A DNA stretch of 64,000 nt from Gammaproteobacteria bacterium (GCA_016744395.1 JADGEK010000016.1:1-64000); one strand, 5' to 3'. Positions 20,742 to 30,844 are shown, numbered from the stretch's first letter. Program-made: numbers and translations. Notes: a model not told the origin generated them from the sequence alone.

Positions 20742-21398
20742 TTAAGTCAATGAGCGGCGATTAGCTTTTTGTAGTTTAATCGTTAATTCAAGGCGATTTC
20801 TAACATCCAGTTTTTTATAAATCGTACTTAAATGTGCTTTAACAGTTCTTTCTGTAATATGAAGTTCATCTGCAATGAGTTTGTTTTGCAGACCTGTAAG
20901 GATTTTTTGTGCAATCTCCTGTTCTCTTGAAGTCAGAAGTTGATAAAAACCTTGCTTGCTATCTAGGGATATCAATTGGTTTTCAGTTACATTAGTAGAA
21001 TGATTAAGCATATACTGAATGAGAGAAGCACCCGCCCAGATTTCACCCTTTTCAATCACCGATAATGCCATAATGAGTTTATCCTGTTCAAGATATGTAT
21101 TTGCATAGCCTCGAACATTCAAATTCAACATACGGATCCCCTGCTCGGAACTGGGGGTGTTTGTCAACACCAAAGTATTTAGCTTTTCTTTAAAGAGTGT
21201 CTGTAGACTTGCAAAATCTGATTCATCATTTTGCCGAAGGCCTAAATGATATATCAGTAATATCGAAGTCTTAGATTCGAGTGTTGATTGAAGTTCACTC
21301 ATGCTTGAATAACTTTGGATACAATGTTCAGTTTCTAGAAATTCACCCATTAGATGTTGACTGACTTCTGGATTTAAAGAAAAAACACTAATATCCAT
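20742..21398 (-). CDS. LuxR-family (NarL/FixJ-type) transcriptional regulator with degenerate receiver-like N-terminus
   Basis: C-terminal LTSREQEIAQKILTGLQNKLIADELHITERTVKAHLSTIYKKLDVRNRLEL (GerE HTH). Confidence 0.9.
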   Translation of the reverse strand: MDISVFSLNPEVSQHLMGEFLETEHCIQSYSSMSELQSTLESKTSILLIYHLGLRQNDESDFASLQTLFKEKLNTLVLTNTPSSEQGIRMLNLNVRGYANTYLEQDKLIMALSVIEKGEIWAGASLIQYMLNHSTNVTENQLISLDSKQGFYQLLTSREQEIAQKILTGLQNKLIADELHITERTVKAHLSTIYKKLDVRNRLELTIKLQKANRRSLT

Positions 21399-21404
21399 GA
21401 GAAG

Positions 21405-22748
21405 TTAACGACCTGACTCATGAGTAACATTTGCTTCAGTAACGACAGAGAGCCGTAATTCACGAAGCAAGATCCCCATAGAATCAATCACTCTGTATTT
21501 TGCAATGATATTTTCATATTGATTTTTTATATTTTCTGAGTGAGCTGAAAATATTTCATTTTCAGTATTCAGTAAATCTAATAATGTTCTTTCACCAATA
21601 CGAAATTGTTGCTCATAAGCATTACGTGTTTTTACTGTTGCATCTACATATTTTTGTAAAAATGTGACCCGTCTATTAGAGGATTCATAAGCATTCCAGG
21701 AAAGTTCTACCACTTTAACGGCTTTTCTACGAGTCACATCAAGACGACTCTGTGCTTCATTAATAAGATAAGCGTCTTTGGTAATTCTGGCTTTATCGGC
21801 CCCGCCCTGATAGAGATTATAGCGCACGTTAACCATTGCATAATGACCATTATCATGGCCTCTGACACCATTTTGGTTATCAGCCCATTCACTGCCCAAC
21901 TCTAATTCCAAATCAGGATAATAGTTACTTTTAGACGTTCTCTGCTGCATTCTTACAGCACTGATATCTGCTTGCGCCGCCATAATAGCGGGATGATTTG
22001 CTAAAGCTTTAGCAAGTGCATCTTTATAATTTTCAGGGAAAGGCAAATCGAATGAAGCCTCTTCCAGGGCATCATCAGGCATAGTACCAATGACTTTTTC
22101 ATATTCCGTTAAGGCATCCTGATGATTATTTCTTTCAGCTTCAAGGTTAGAATAAGCCAAATTTAAACGACCTGTAATCTGGCTTAAAGAACCCTGATTA
22201 TCAGCACCCATGTTTGAACGCAACTCAACTTGATCATGAATTTTTTCATGGATCTTTACATTATTTTCGGCAAATTTAACCAGTTTTTGAGTTCTAAGAA
22301 CATTAATAAAGGCGGTAATTGCATCTATAGTCACTTCTTGTGAAAGATTGATCAATTGAAAGTTTGCTGATTCGGAACGGTATTCATGTCTTGCAGTTTC
22401 ACTGGATGTTTCAAAGCCGTCAAATAACATTTGACGCAGTACCAATTGTGCCTCTTGACGATTCATACTTCTGGAATGCCCAAACTTAGTTGCACGAGTT
22501 GAGTTATTATCAGAAGTTTCAGTACCATAACCTGCAACCAAATCAATACTTGGAAAATAGCCTGACTCGGCCTGACGGATCTCAGAGTCACGAGAGAGCT
22601 TTTGGTTTAACTGCTCCAGCACTTCAGGATTGGTTGTCACCGCTTGTTCTGTTGCCTGAATAAGAGTGACAGAAAACGCGTTTGAACTGCACAAGAGTAA
22701 AAAAAGAAAGGCATATAAAGATTTTAACAAAAAATATGAACCTTGCAT
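21405..22748 (-). CDS. TolC-family outer membrane channel of the type I secretion system
   Basis: TLIQATEQAVTTNPEVLEQLNQ..., GERTLLDLLNTENEIFSA.., signal peptide; adjacent to HlyD and ABC genes. Confidence 0.92.
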   Translation of the reverse strand: MQGSYFLLKSLYAFLFLLLCSSNAFSVTLIQATEQAVTTNPEVLEQLNQKLSRDSEIRQAESGYFPSIDLVAGYGTETSDNNSTRATKFGHSRSMNRQEAQLVLRQMLFDGFETSSETARHEYRSESANFQLINLSQEVTIDAITAFINVLRTQKLVKFAENNVKIHEKIHDQVELRSNMGADNQGSLSQITGRLNLAYSNLEAERNNHQDALTEYEKVIGTMPDDALEEASFDLPFPENYKDALAKALANHPAIMAAQADISAVRMQQRTSKSNYYPDLELELGSEWADNQNGVRGHDNGHYAMVNVRYNLYQGGADKARITKDAYLINEAQSRLDVTRRKAVKVVELSWNAYESSNRRVTFLQKYVDATVKTRNAYEQQFRIGERTLLDLLNTENEIFSAHSENIKNQYENIIAKYRVIDSMGILLRELRLSVVTEANVTHESGR

Positions 22749-22900
22749 CAGAATAATGTATCCATAATATGAATTTTAAAAGTATTTTAAAAGTGCTTGA
22801 TTTTAATATAGTATTTACACGAATTAAATCAACATTTATTATTGTTATTTATTGATTTAGTGATGAGTTTAGCAGTTTTTTCTAATATCTCAAGGATTAT

Positions 22901-22916
22901 CTAGGGTTTACCCTAG
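22901..22916. promoter_or_regulatory. Dyad CTAGGG-TTTA-CCCTAG in the hlyD-tolC intergenic region
   Basis: Perfect 6-bp arms; related to the dyad at 22933. Confidence 0.5.
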
Positions 22917-22932
22917 GAATTGCATCAAACCA

Positions 22933-22945
22933 AGGATTTATCCTA
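22933..22945. promoter_or_regulatory. Second related dyad AGGAT-TT-ATCCTA overlapping the hlyD stop
   Basis: On the minus strand, TAGGATAAATCCT compared with TAGGGTAAACCCT. Confidence 0.45.
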
Positions 22946-24397
22946 TTTCTCACTTAATGCTTTTTGTTTGGCTTTTAGTATCGGTTTCAATAGGTAGTCC
23001 ATAACCGTTTTTTTACCCGTTAGAATATCAACTTGAGCAATCATACCAGGAATAATAGGCAATGAATCAGTCGTTACTCCTAAATAACTCCTATCGGTTT
23101 TTACCCTGACCAGATAATGACTCTCTCCCTTATCATTGGTAATTGAATCCGCACTAATATGAATCACTTCAGCTTCAAGACCACCATAAATAGCAAAGTC
23201 ATAAGCGGTGAACTTAACAGTGGCTTTAAGACCTGGAAATAAATAAGCAATATCAGAAGGTTTGATCTTAGCTTCGACAATTAAGGCATCATCTAATGGT
23301 ACAATTTCAATCAAATCCATCCCTGGCTGAACAACACCATTTATAGTATTCACAAATAATTGTTTAATTGTCCCTTTAACGGGAGAGCGAACATTGGTTC
23401 GATGTACTTTATCTTCCAGAGTATCAATGGATTCTAAAATTCTTGGAATTTCCGCCGCCACTTCATTCAGCTCTTCTCGTGCTTCACTTTGTGAGCGAAT
23501 AATCAGTTCTTCAATTTTATTAGAGGCTTCTTTAATATTGGACTTAAGTCGGGGAATTGATAATTTGACCGCATTCAGATCCCCTTGTAATTCATTTACT
23601 TGCCGCTCTCTTTTTATTACATCCACTTCCGAGACAGCACCAGCCTTGAACAAGGGGCGTATAATTCTTAACTCTTTCAAGGCCAATGAATAGCTTCGTT
23701 TTGTTTGCTGTTGTTTTGATTCAGCTTCTTTAACTTCCTGCTCATGTTGTTCAACCTGATTCAGCAAAATATTTCGGTTGCTTTGTAAGCGTTTTTTATG
23801 GGAATTGAAGAGTTTTTTTTCATTACTTGCTAAATTAGGTGCTTCTTTAATCACCATTGGTGGTATTTCAAAATCATCCAGACTATTCGCTTCAGCAGTT
23901 AAACGAGCAGATTTTGCTAAAAGTTCCAGATAACGTAAACGGCTTTCCATAAATGAGGATTCAAAATTAGTATCATCGATTTTTAGCAAAACCTGATCTT
24001 TTTCAACTTTATCACCTTCTCTAATTAAGATTTCAGTAACAATGCCACCTTCCAGGTTTTGAACAATCTGCACCTGATGAGAGGGGATTACTTTGCCTTC
24101 ACCACGCGAAATTTCATCCAGAGGTGCATTACTAGCCCAGTAAATTAAGAGTAAAATCATTACTGCAATTAAATAAAGTAAAAATCTTGAACGCTTGGGT
24201 GTCTGTTCTAACATCGCTGCACTGGTACTGCGAATATAGTCAAGATCGGTAGATTCAATAGCCATACTCACGTCAGGTTTCATTGCTGTTGAGGATTGGG
24301 TTGGGATTGCAGTTGAAGTGGGTGTTTGTGTTTCTGGCCCACTCTTTTTATAAATAGAATTAGAGCCAGTGTCACTTAAGGTATTATTGTCTGACAT
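22943..24397 (-). CDS. HlyD-family periplasmic adaptor of type I secretion
   Basis: RGEGKVIPSHQVQIVQNLEGGIVTEILIREGDKVEKDQVLLKID; start chosen at MSDNN (24397), overlapping the 3' end of the ABC gene. Confidence 0.92.
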   Translation of the reverse strand: MSDNNTLSDTGSNSIYKKSGPETQTPTSTAIPTQSSTAMKPDVSMAIESTDLDYIRSTSAAMLEQTPKRSRFLLYLIAVMILLLIYWASNAPLDEISRGEGKVIPSHQVQIVQNLEGGIVTEILIREGDKVEKDQVLLKIDDTNFESSFMESRLRYLELLAKSARLTAEANSLDDFEIPPMVIKEAPNLASNEKKLFNSHKKRLQSNRNILLNQVEQHEQEVKEAESKQQQTKRSYSLALKELRIIRPLFKAGAVSEVDVIKRERQVNELQGDLNAVKLSIPRLKSNIKEASNKIEELIIRSQSEAREELNEVAAEIPRILESIDTLEDKVHRTNVRSPVKGTIKQLFVNTINGVVQPGMDLIEIVPLDDALIVEAKIKPSDIAYLFPGLKATVKFTAYDFAIYGGLEAEVIHISADSITNDKGESHYLVRVKTDRSYLGVTTDSLPIIPGMIAQVDILTGKKTVMDYLLKPILKAKQKALSEK

Positions 24398-26588
24398 TAA
24401 TTTTACCTTGTTTGAGAGCCTCAAGAACCTGTGCTTTTGGTCCATCAGCAACTACAGTGCCCTGCTCAATAACAACAATTCTATCCACCAACTTTAGCAA
24501 TGAAGCACGATGGGTCACCAATATTAATGTCCGGTTTTCAGTTTCAACTTTTAAATTCGAGAGCAATTCCGCTTCTGTAGCATTATCCATAGAATTACTC
24601 GGTTCATCCATTAACAAAATGGGAGGGGACATAACCAGTGAACGGGCAATGGCAACACTTTGTCTTTGTCCCCCAGACAAGCCTTCACCACGCTCACCCA
24701 CTTTCATATCAAAACCTGCAGGATGTTTATTAACAAAATGCTCGACACCTGCTATTGCAGCCACACGAATAATTTCATTACCAGGCAGATAAGGTGCTTT
24801 TAAGGCAATATTTTCACGCACAGTCCCATGAAATAAATCAATGTCCTGAGGTACATAGCCAATATTCCGTCTGAGATTCGCAGGGTCAATTTGATTCAAA
24901 TCCAGATCGTCGAGCTTAACAGAACCTTCACTGGGTGAATATAACCCCATAATGAGTTTTTCTAAAGTGGTTTTTCCTGAACCAATTCTACCTATAAATG
25001 CAACTTTTTCACCCGCATTTATTTTTAATGATATATTCGATAAAGCTTTCTCTTCCTGGCCTGGATAGCTAAAGCTGACATTTTTAAACTCCAGAGCTCC
25101 TTGAAAAGTGGCACGATGGATATAGGATTTTTCTTCTTCACGTTCAACAGACATATTCATAATGTCATTCAAAGAAGCAAGAGCCGTCTTAGTTTGTTGG
25201 TAATTAGCGGTTAAATTGGCCACTTGTGCCATAGGTTGAATGGCCCTTGAAGACAGCATAACAGTGGCGATAAGTGCTCCCATTGTCAATTCATTTTCAG
25301 CAATTAGATAGACACCAAAGATGATCGTTGCCACCATTGACATTTGTTGAACAAATGCAGATGTATAATTAATTGAGTTTGATAGAGAACGTGCTTTAAC
25401 TCCTTGTTTAGCAATATACCCTCCCGATTGCTCCCAGCGACGCTGCATTGTCCCTTCAGCATTAAAGGATTTAATGGTTTCAATACTGGTCAGAGTTTCA
25501 ATTAAAGTTGCACTTTTTTGAGAATTCGCTCGATAAGTACTTTCAACCAGTTTTTTTAAGGGGAAATGAATCACAAAACCATAAATCAAAATAATCAGAA
25601 CAGCGGCCACAGGAATTAACACCAACTGACCTGCAACATATGAGATGGTCAGTAGAAACAAAACAAAAAAAGGTAAATCAATGAAGGTCGTCATCGTAAC
25701 AGAAGTGAGAAAATTTCTGACAGAATCAAACTCTCTGAGATTACTGGAAAAAGCACCCACGGATTCAGGCATCACTTCCATTTTTAAAGACATGACTTTT
25801 TCAAAAATAAGAGCAGAAAGCACAATATCTGCTTTTTTCCCTGCAGTTTCTAGATAATGACCACGAACAATTTTTAAAATAAAATCAAAGAAAAAAACAA
25901 TGCTGACCCCAGCAGCCATAACCCAAAGCGTTTCTATTGCGTTATTAGGTACGACCCTGTCATAAATATTCATCACAAATAGAGGATTTGCAATCACAAA
26001 TAAATTGATGAAAAATGAAGCCAATAGCACATCCCTATAAATATTAGATGAATTCCATATTGTTCCCCAAAACCAATGCTTATTATGAGTCAATAAAACT
26101 TCAGGCGAACGTGAATCAAACTGAAATTCTTCTGTCATAAAGAAAGCAAAACCAGTATATATTTTTGATAGTTCATCAATTGAAATATTAATATTAGTGT
26201 GTTCAGATGCTACGGGCTGAATAATTTTTGCTTGATTTGTTTTCAGATCGACGTGTTCAAGTATACAGGCCTGATTGTCTTTCAGTACCAAAATAACAGG
26301 TAAAACTAAAGATGGGATCCGCTGAATGGGACGATAAACAATTTTACTTTCCAGGTTGGCGCGTTTCGTTGCCCTGGTAAATAATTCGGGGGTTAATTTT
26401 TCATTAACCAGAGGTAAACCCGCAATGAGTTCGTCAGCCGTTCTGGGACTGTGGTGTAATTTGGTGATAATTAACAGACATTCTAACAAAGGATCATCTA
26501 AGCACTTGTCACAATAGACTTGAGAATCATAATCCTTGTTGATTCCTTCTGCCAGGTCGTTGAGTGTTGAAGTCTTTCTTTTTGTCAT
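24384..26588 (-). CDS. Type I secretion ABC permease/ATPase (LapB-like, with C39-like N-terminal domain)
   Basis: Walker A GRIGSGKTTLEKLI, LSGGQRQSVAIARSLVMSPPILLMDEPSNSMD; TM domain. Confidence 0.93.
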   Translation of the reverse strand: MTKRKTSTLNDLAEGINKDYDSQVYCDKCLDDPLLECLLIITKLHHSPRTADELIAGLPLVNEKLTPELFTRATKRANLESKIVYRPIQRIPSLVLPVILVLKDNQACILEHVDLKTNQAKIIQPVASEHTNINISIDELSKIYTGFAFFMTEEFQFDSRSPEVLLTHNKHWFWGTIWNSSNIYRDVLLASFFINLFVIANPLFVMNIYDRVVPNNAIETLWVMAAGVSIVFFFDFILKIVRGHYLETAGKKADIVLSALIFEKVMSLKMEVMPESVGAFSSNLREFDSVRNFLTSVTMTTFIDLPFFVLFLLTISYVAGQLVLIPVAAVLIILIYGFVIHFPLKKLVESTYRANSQKSATLIETLTSIETIKSFNAEGTMQRRWEQSGGYIAKQGVKARSLSNSINYTSAFVQQMSMVATIIFGVYLIAENELTMGALIATVMLSSRAIQPMAQVANLTANYQQTKTALASLNDIMNMSVEREEEKSYIHRATFQGALEFKNVSFSYPGQEEKALSNISLKINAGEKVAFIGRIGSGKTTLEKLIMGLYSPSEGSVKLDDLDLNQIDPANLRRNIGYVPQDIDLFHGTVRENIALKAPYLPGNEIIRVAAIAGVEHFVNKHPAGFDMKVGERGEGLSGGQRQSVAIARSLVMSPPILLMDEPSNSMDNATEAELLSNLKVETENRTLILVTHRASLLKLVDRIVVIEQGTVVADGPKAQVLEALKQGKINVRQ

Positions 26589-26728
26589 TCTGTTATCATT
26601 CTGTTATCACCGTACTGTTAAATAAAAGTATAATTAATAAGTTGATTGCTAATTATTTTAATTGTATATACTATATTTGAAAATACAAGTGACTAAAACA
26701 TTATTCACTATTCATAGGAGTCATTTAG

Positions 26729-27064
26729 ATGCCTTTCATAAAAAGAGATCCAGAAGGAAAAATAATTGGCCTTTTTGGTGAAAGGCAAGCTGATGCTGAA
26801 GAAGAACTATCAGTCAATGATAAGGATATTATAGAGTTTTTAGAAAGCAAAGATTATAGCGAGTACACGAATCATTTGCTTAACCAATCTGATACCCATT
26901 TTATTCGTGTATTGGAAGATTTAATTGACATACTCTTGGACAAGCATGTTTTTTTATTGACCGACTTACCAGAAGCAGCTCAAGATAAATTGTTGAAAAG
27001 AAAGAAAATCAGAAAAAAACACATCAAGTCAATTTTATCTGAAGAAGATGACAATATTTTTTAA
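26729..27064 (+). CDS. Conserved hypothetical protein (resembles small proteins annotated 'tryptophan synthase subunit beta like')
   Basis: MPFIKRDPEGKIIGLF...FIRVLEDLIDILLDKHVFLLTDLPEAAQDKLLKRKKIRKK; RBS AGGAG upstream. Confidence 0.7.
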   Translation: MPFIKRDPEGKIIGLFGERQADAEEELSVNDKDIIEFLESKDYSEYTNHLLNQSDTHFIRVLEDLIDILLDKHVFLLTDLPEAAQDKLLKRKKIRKKHIKSILSEEDDNIF

Positions 27065-27078
27065 TTATTATTGATAGA

Positions 27079-27106
27079 GTAAAGACAAGGCATGCCTTGT
27101 CTTTAC
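27079..27106. repeat. 28-bp perfect palindrome, copy 2 (GTAAAGACAAGGCATGCCTTGTCTTTAC)
   Basis: Perfect 14+14 palindrome between converging genes. Confidence 0.85.
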
Positions 27107-27112
27107 AGAAAA

Positions 27113-28975
27113 TTAGTCTTTACTTTTACGTTGTTGGTGAGCTCGATTATTAGTTTTCCGGCCTTTTCCCTGACTTTTTCCAGAATTGCTTCGCGTTTTC
27201 TTACCTTTAAAAGAAGGGGCACCTTTTCCTCGACCCGAATCAGAACCACCAGAAAAAGCGGTGATTTTGAGCTGTTGCTGACAAACCCAGGCTTTTTGCA
27301 AGTCCTGAAAAACATCTTTAGGCATACCATCAGGTAAGTCAACGACAGAATAACCATCATAGATTTCAATTTGGCCGATCATTTTACTGTCAAGGCCTGC
27401 TTCATTTGCAATGGCACCAACAATGTTACCAGGTTTAACACCATGGTCATATCCTACTTCAACTCTGAAACGCTTCATCTGAACATCTGGCATTCCTTTA
27501 AGAGGTGTTGCCTTACTGCCCATGGGTGTTTTTTTCTTTCTTTCACCGCGATCTTTTCTTGAGTTTGAGCGTCCACCACGATCATCATAATCATCTTTAA
27601 AAGGTCGTTTATCTTTTAAGTGTTTAAATTCTGATTCATTAAGGAGAAAGGATTTATTATTATTAGACATATGAGCTAAAGCAGCTGCAATATCAACAGC
27701 ATCAGCACTCTCTTCTTCCTGGAGTTCGTTAATCATCTTAGTAAAGACAGTGTAATCTTTTGAGGACTGAATTTTTTCGATAGTCGATAAAATCGTTTTC
27801 TTATAACGAGAAACTCGCAATTCATTAATTTTCTTAATGGAAGGAATTTCCATTTCAGTAATGGGTTGCTTAGTCGTTCTCTCAATGGATTTTAATAATC
27901 GAGTTTCACGTCTGGAAACAAAGAGAATTGCATCACCCTCACGACCAGCACGCCCTGTACGTCCAATACGGTGAACATAAGATTCATTATCACGTGGCGC
28001 ATCATAGTTAACAACATGACTGATACGTTGAACATCCAGGCCTCGAGCGACAACATCTGTTGCGACAAGAATATCAAGACGTCCAAGTTTCAGGCGCTCA
28101 ACAATACGCTCTCGACCATTTTGCGGAATATCACCATTCAATGCTTCACAGGCAAAGCCTCGTTGTTGCAATTGATCGGATAACTCCAGAGTCATATTTT
28201 TGGTATTAACAAAAATTAACATGGCATCATGATCTTCAAGTTCAAGAATACGAGTCAACGCATCCAGTTTGCTGGCACCATAAACCCGCCAATAACGTTG
28301 ACGAATTGTGGCGGCAGTCATTGTTTTTGAAGCCACTTTGACTAATTCAGGCTTGACCAAATATTTTTGTGCAATTTTTTTAATAATAGTTGGCATCGTA
28401 GCAGAAAATAAGGCTATTTGACGAGAATCAGGCGATTGATCGAGTACCCATTCCACATCATCAATAAATCCCATGCGAAGCATTTCATCCGCTTCATCTA
28501 ATACCAAAGTTTGTAAGCTGGATAAATTTAACGAACCTTTTCGGATATGATCCATCACTCGCCCAGGCGTACCAACGACAATATGAGCCCCTTTCTTTAA
28601 GCCACGTAGCTGCTCGCTATAAGGCGCACCACCATAAACAGGTACAATATTAATTTTGGGTAAATACTTTGCATATATTTGAAATGCTTCAGCTATTTGA
28701 ATTGCTAACTCACGAGTAGGCGCCAGCACTAAAACCTGAGGTTTTCTTAAACTGGGTTCAATATTACATAACACAGGTAAAGCAAATGCAGCGGTTTTTC
28801 CAGTGCCCGTTTGAGCCTGACCAATAATATCTCTACCAGAAAGTAAATGAGGAATACTCTGAGCCTGAATTTCAGAAGGATTAGTGTAGCCCGACTCATT
28901 CACCGCCTGTAGTATTTGCGGTAAAAGTTCAAGCGAATCAAATGTTAAAGTAGTAGAACTGGGTTCTGATGACAT
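27113..28975 (-). CDS. DEAD-box ATP-dependent RNA helicase with DbpA-type RNA-binding domain (DeaD/CsdA-like)
   Basis: AQTGTGKTAAFALP, PTRELAIQIAEAF, VLDEADEML, SAT, HRIGRTGRAGREG; RGG/basic tail. Confidence 0.94.
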   Translation of the reverse strand: MSSEPSSTTLTFDSLELLPQILQAVNESGYTNPSEIQAQSIPHLLSGRDIIGQAQTGTGKTAAFALPVLCNIEPSLRKPQVLVLAPTRELAIQIAEAFQIYAKYLPKINIVPVYGGAPYSEQLRGLKKGAHIVVGTPGRVMDHIRKGSLNLSSLQTLVLDEADEMLRMGFIDDVEWVLDQSPDSRQIALFSATMPTIIKKIAQKYLVKPELVKVASKTMTAATIRQRYWRVYGASKLDALTRILELEDHDAMLIFVNTKNMTLELSDQLQQRGFACEALNGDIPQNGRERIVERLKLGRLDILVATDVVARGLDVQRISHVVNYDAPRDNESYVHRIGRTGRAGREGDAILFVSRRETRLLKSIERTTKQPITEMEIPSIKKINELRVSRYKKTILSTIEKIQSSKDYTVFTKMINELQEEESADAVDIAAALAHMSNNNKSFLLNESEFKHLKDKRPFKDDYDDRGGRSNSRKDRGERKKKTPMGSKATPLKGMPDVQMKRFRVEVGYDHGVKPGNIVGAIANEAGLDSKMIGQIEIYDGYSVVDLPDGMPKDVFQDLQKAWVCQQQLKITAFSGGSDSGRGKGAPSFKGKKTRSNSGKSQGKGRKTNNRAHQQRKSKD

Positions 28976-29138
28976 CTAGGGGAGCCTCAATGGACAGGAT
29001 TAGGAAAACCAACCATTATACTTTGTATTTATAAAAAAAACATCTGTTTTATAAAAAAATAATATGCTAATAAAACATTTAGGCTAAATTAAAAATCAAT
29101 AAGGACTATTGATTGAAATGGATTTTCTTATTATGAGC

Positions 29139-29166
29139 ATAGAGACATTGCAGGCAACATCTCTAG
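29139..29166. repeat. 28-bp palindromic repeat, diverged copy (ATAGAGACATTGCAGGCAACATCTCTAG)
   Basis: Same length and same flanking AGAGA/TCTCT arms as the other copies; 3' of the SCP2 gene. Confidence 0.6.
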
Positions 29167-29183
29167 AGAACAAGAGTTAAAAT

Positions 29184-29579
29184 TTACACCTGTCCCATTG
29201 CTTCAAAGCTTTTAATGAATGGTCCAGCCATTCTTGGATCTTTAAACATTGCCTTAAAGTCACCCGTTTTGAACTTCATTTTGCCCGTAGTAACTGCCAT
29301 GCCCATACCAGCCATGCCTATACCTTTACTCAACCATTTTTCCCAGTTTTTTTGATCGGCTCTGATGTCCCAGCTGAGTTCACGACCATCATAAGCGCCA
29401 GCAGTAACCACTTCGCCATTCTGTACATCAATAAAACCAGTCGGTGTATCACCACTAGGCGTACCATAACCAATTACTGAATTAAAACCAATTTCAGCTA
29501 AAGCGTCTTTTAAACCAGGATCTGCATTCCAGATACCTTGAAAAGTTTTCATCCATTCATCATCGAATAAATCAGCCAT
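29184..29579 (-). CDS. SCP-2 sterol-transfer-domain protein
   Basis: GTPSGDTPTGFIDVQNGEVVTAGAYDGRELSWDIRADQKNWEKWLSKG...GKMKFKTGDFKAMFKDPRMAGPFIKSF. Confidence 0.75.
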   Translation of the reverse strand: MADLFDDEWMKTFQGIWNADPGLKDALAEIGFNSVIGYGTPSGDTPTGFIDVQNGEVVTAGAYDGRELSWDIRADQKNWEKWLSKGIGMAGMGMAVTTGKMKFKTGDFKAMFKDPRMAGPFIKSFEAMGQV

Positions 29580-29680
29580 TTACATCCTCCAAATATTAAA
29601 TAAATTTTAACTTACTAGTAAACTCCAAGACTTAAGGCCAATTATAATAGATATGCTGCCAGTACTTGTTAGATAGAAAG

Positions 29681-30409
29681 TTAAGGTTTTACAACAGTCA
29701 GCCCCAGGATAAGCCAGGTCTGCATTCCCCCTCGAAAATACTTTATTTTGCTTGCTGGGTACCCATGTTTTAGCAAACTTTTAATCGCTCTGGGTGATTG
29801 TCCACACCACATACCATTACACCACAAAACAACATCTTTCGCATTGGAAAAATCCCAATTACTATTTTTATCTTCATCAGAAGACCAACTCCAAAAACTA
29901 TCATCATCGCTGGATGTAGATTTTTGTTTCACGCCTAATCGATTTAAGGCATCCACTAATTCAGGATCCGTTTCATCCATTCCAAAAATGGTAAAAGGAA
30001 TATTAATTGAACCTGGTATTGTTCCCTTCTTGTGCCATCCAGACGTTCTGGCATCGATTAGTATTCCAGTGTTATTTTTAACATCTTTAGCCAAAAAATC
30101 AACCACTTCTAATTCGCCAACAGTCACTATTCCTGGTGAAACAGCCATAGGTTGAATACAAAATGGTGGACAATTTCTAGAGGTTTTTGCAAACCCCCCT
30201 TTCAAGGTATGTTTTGCATCCTGATTTCTCTGCAGTCTGATTATATTTTTTTTATAATCGATATCAACATAAGGCACATTTTTACTAATATTAACATCTA
30301 AAGCAACGGCTCCAGATGACCATGTGATAGATGCTCCAATCATCGCAAGAGAAAATACTTTTTTAATTGTTGAACACCAAACAGATTGGTACATAGATAA
30401 TTGATCCAT
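29681..30409 (-). CDS. Exported rhodanese-like domain protein
   Basis: ILIDARTSGWHKKGTIPGSINIPF; catalytic-loop region VVLWCNGMWCGQSPRAIKSLLKHGYPASKIKYFRGGMQTW. Confidence 0.85.
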   Translation of the reverse strand: MDQLSMYQSVWCSTIKKVFSLAMIGASITWSSGAVALDVNISKNVPYVDIDYKKNIIRLQRNQDAKHTLKGGFAKTSRNCPPFCIQPMAVSPGIVTVGELEVVDFLAKDVKNNTGILIDARTSGWHKKGTIPGSINIPFTIFGMDETDPELVDALNRLGVKQKSTSSDDDSFWSWSSDEDKNSNWDFSNAKDVVLWCNGMWCGQSPRAIKSLLKHGYPASKIKYFRGGMQTWLILGLTVVKP

Positions 30410-30445
30410 TAAATAAAAACCCTTTTTTTATTATAAATACATTGA

Positions 30446-30844
30446 TTAATGAGAAGAAAGGTAGGCCGATATAATTTTAACTGATGAATTATAGAGGCGT
30501 TTAGTCTGAGTGAAATCCTCATATATTAATTGTTTTTGCTCATCTGTTAATTCCAGATAAAGACCATAGCTTTCTTTATAGGTTTCTCGTAATGCACTTT
30601 CAAAGCTCTTTTTATCAGTAATCAGTTCTTTTTTATCAAAAATAAGCTCTGCATCGCTTGAAGGTGCTTCAAGAGAAGCCTCAGACTGTTGGGTTTCAAT
30701 AAAATCTTCAGACTCAACGACTTCATCATCAGCTTCAGCTTCCAATTGCTTAAGATAGTCTTCTTCTGGAGTAGCAAAAGAGACTTGAACAGGGAATAAA
30801 CTCAACATTAGAAAAACAATTCTTAAAATAGACATAAACAACAA
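30446..30844 (-). CDS. Hypothetical exported protein
   Basis: 132-aa ORF with signal peptide; no family recognised. Confidence 0.55.
   Translation of the reverse strand: MLFMSILRIVFLMLSLFPVQVSFATPEEDYLKQLEAEADDEVVESEDFIETQQSEASLEAPSSDAELIFDKKELITDKKSFESALRETYKESYGLYLELTDEQKQLIYEDFTQTKRLYNSSVKIISAYLSSH

Noticed and set aside
24412-24792. 126-aa plus-strand ORF antisense to the ABC ATPase domain
   Set aside because: Antisense of the conserved nucleotide-binding domain, a common shadow ORF.
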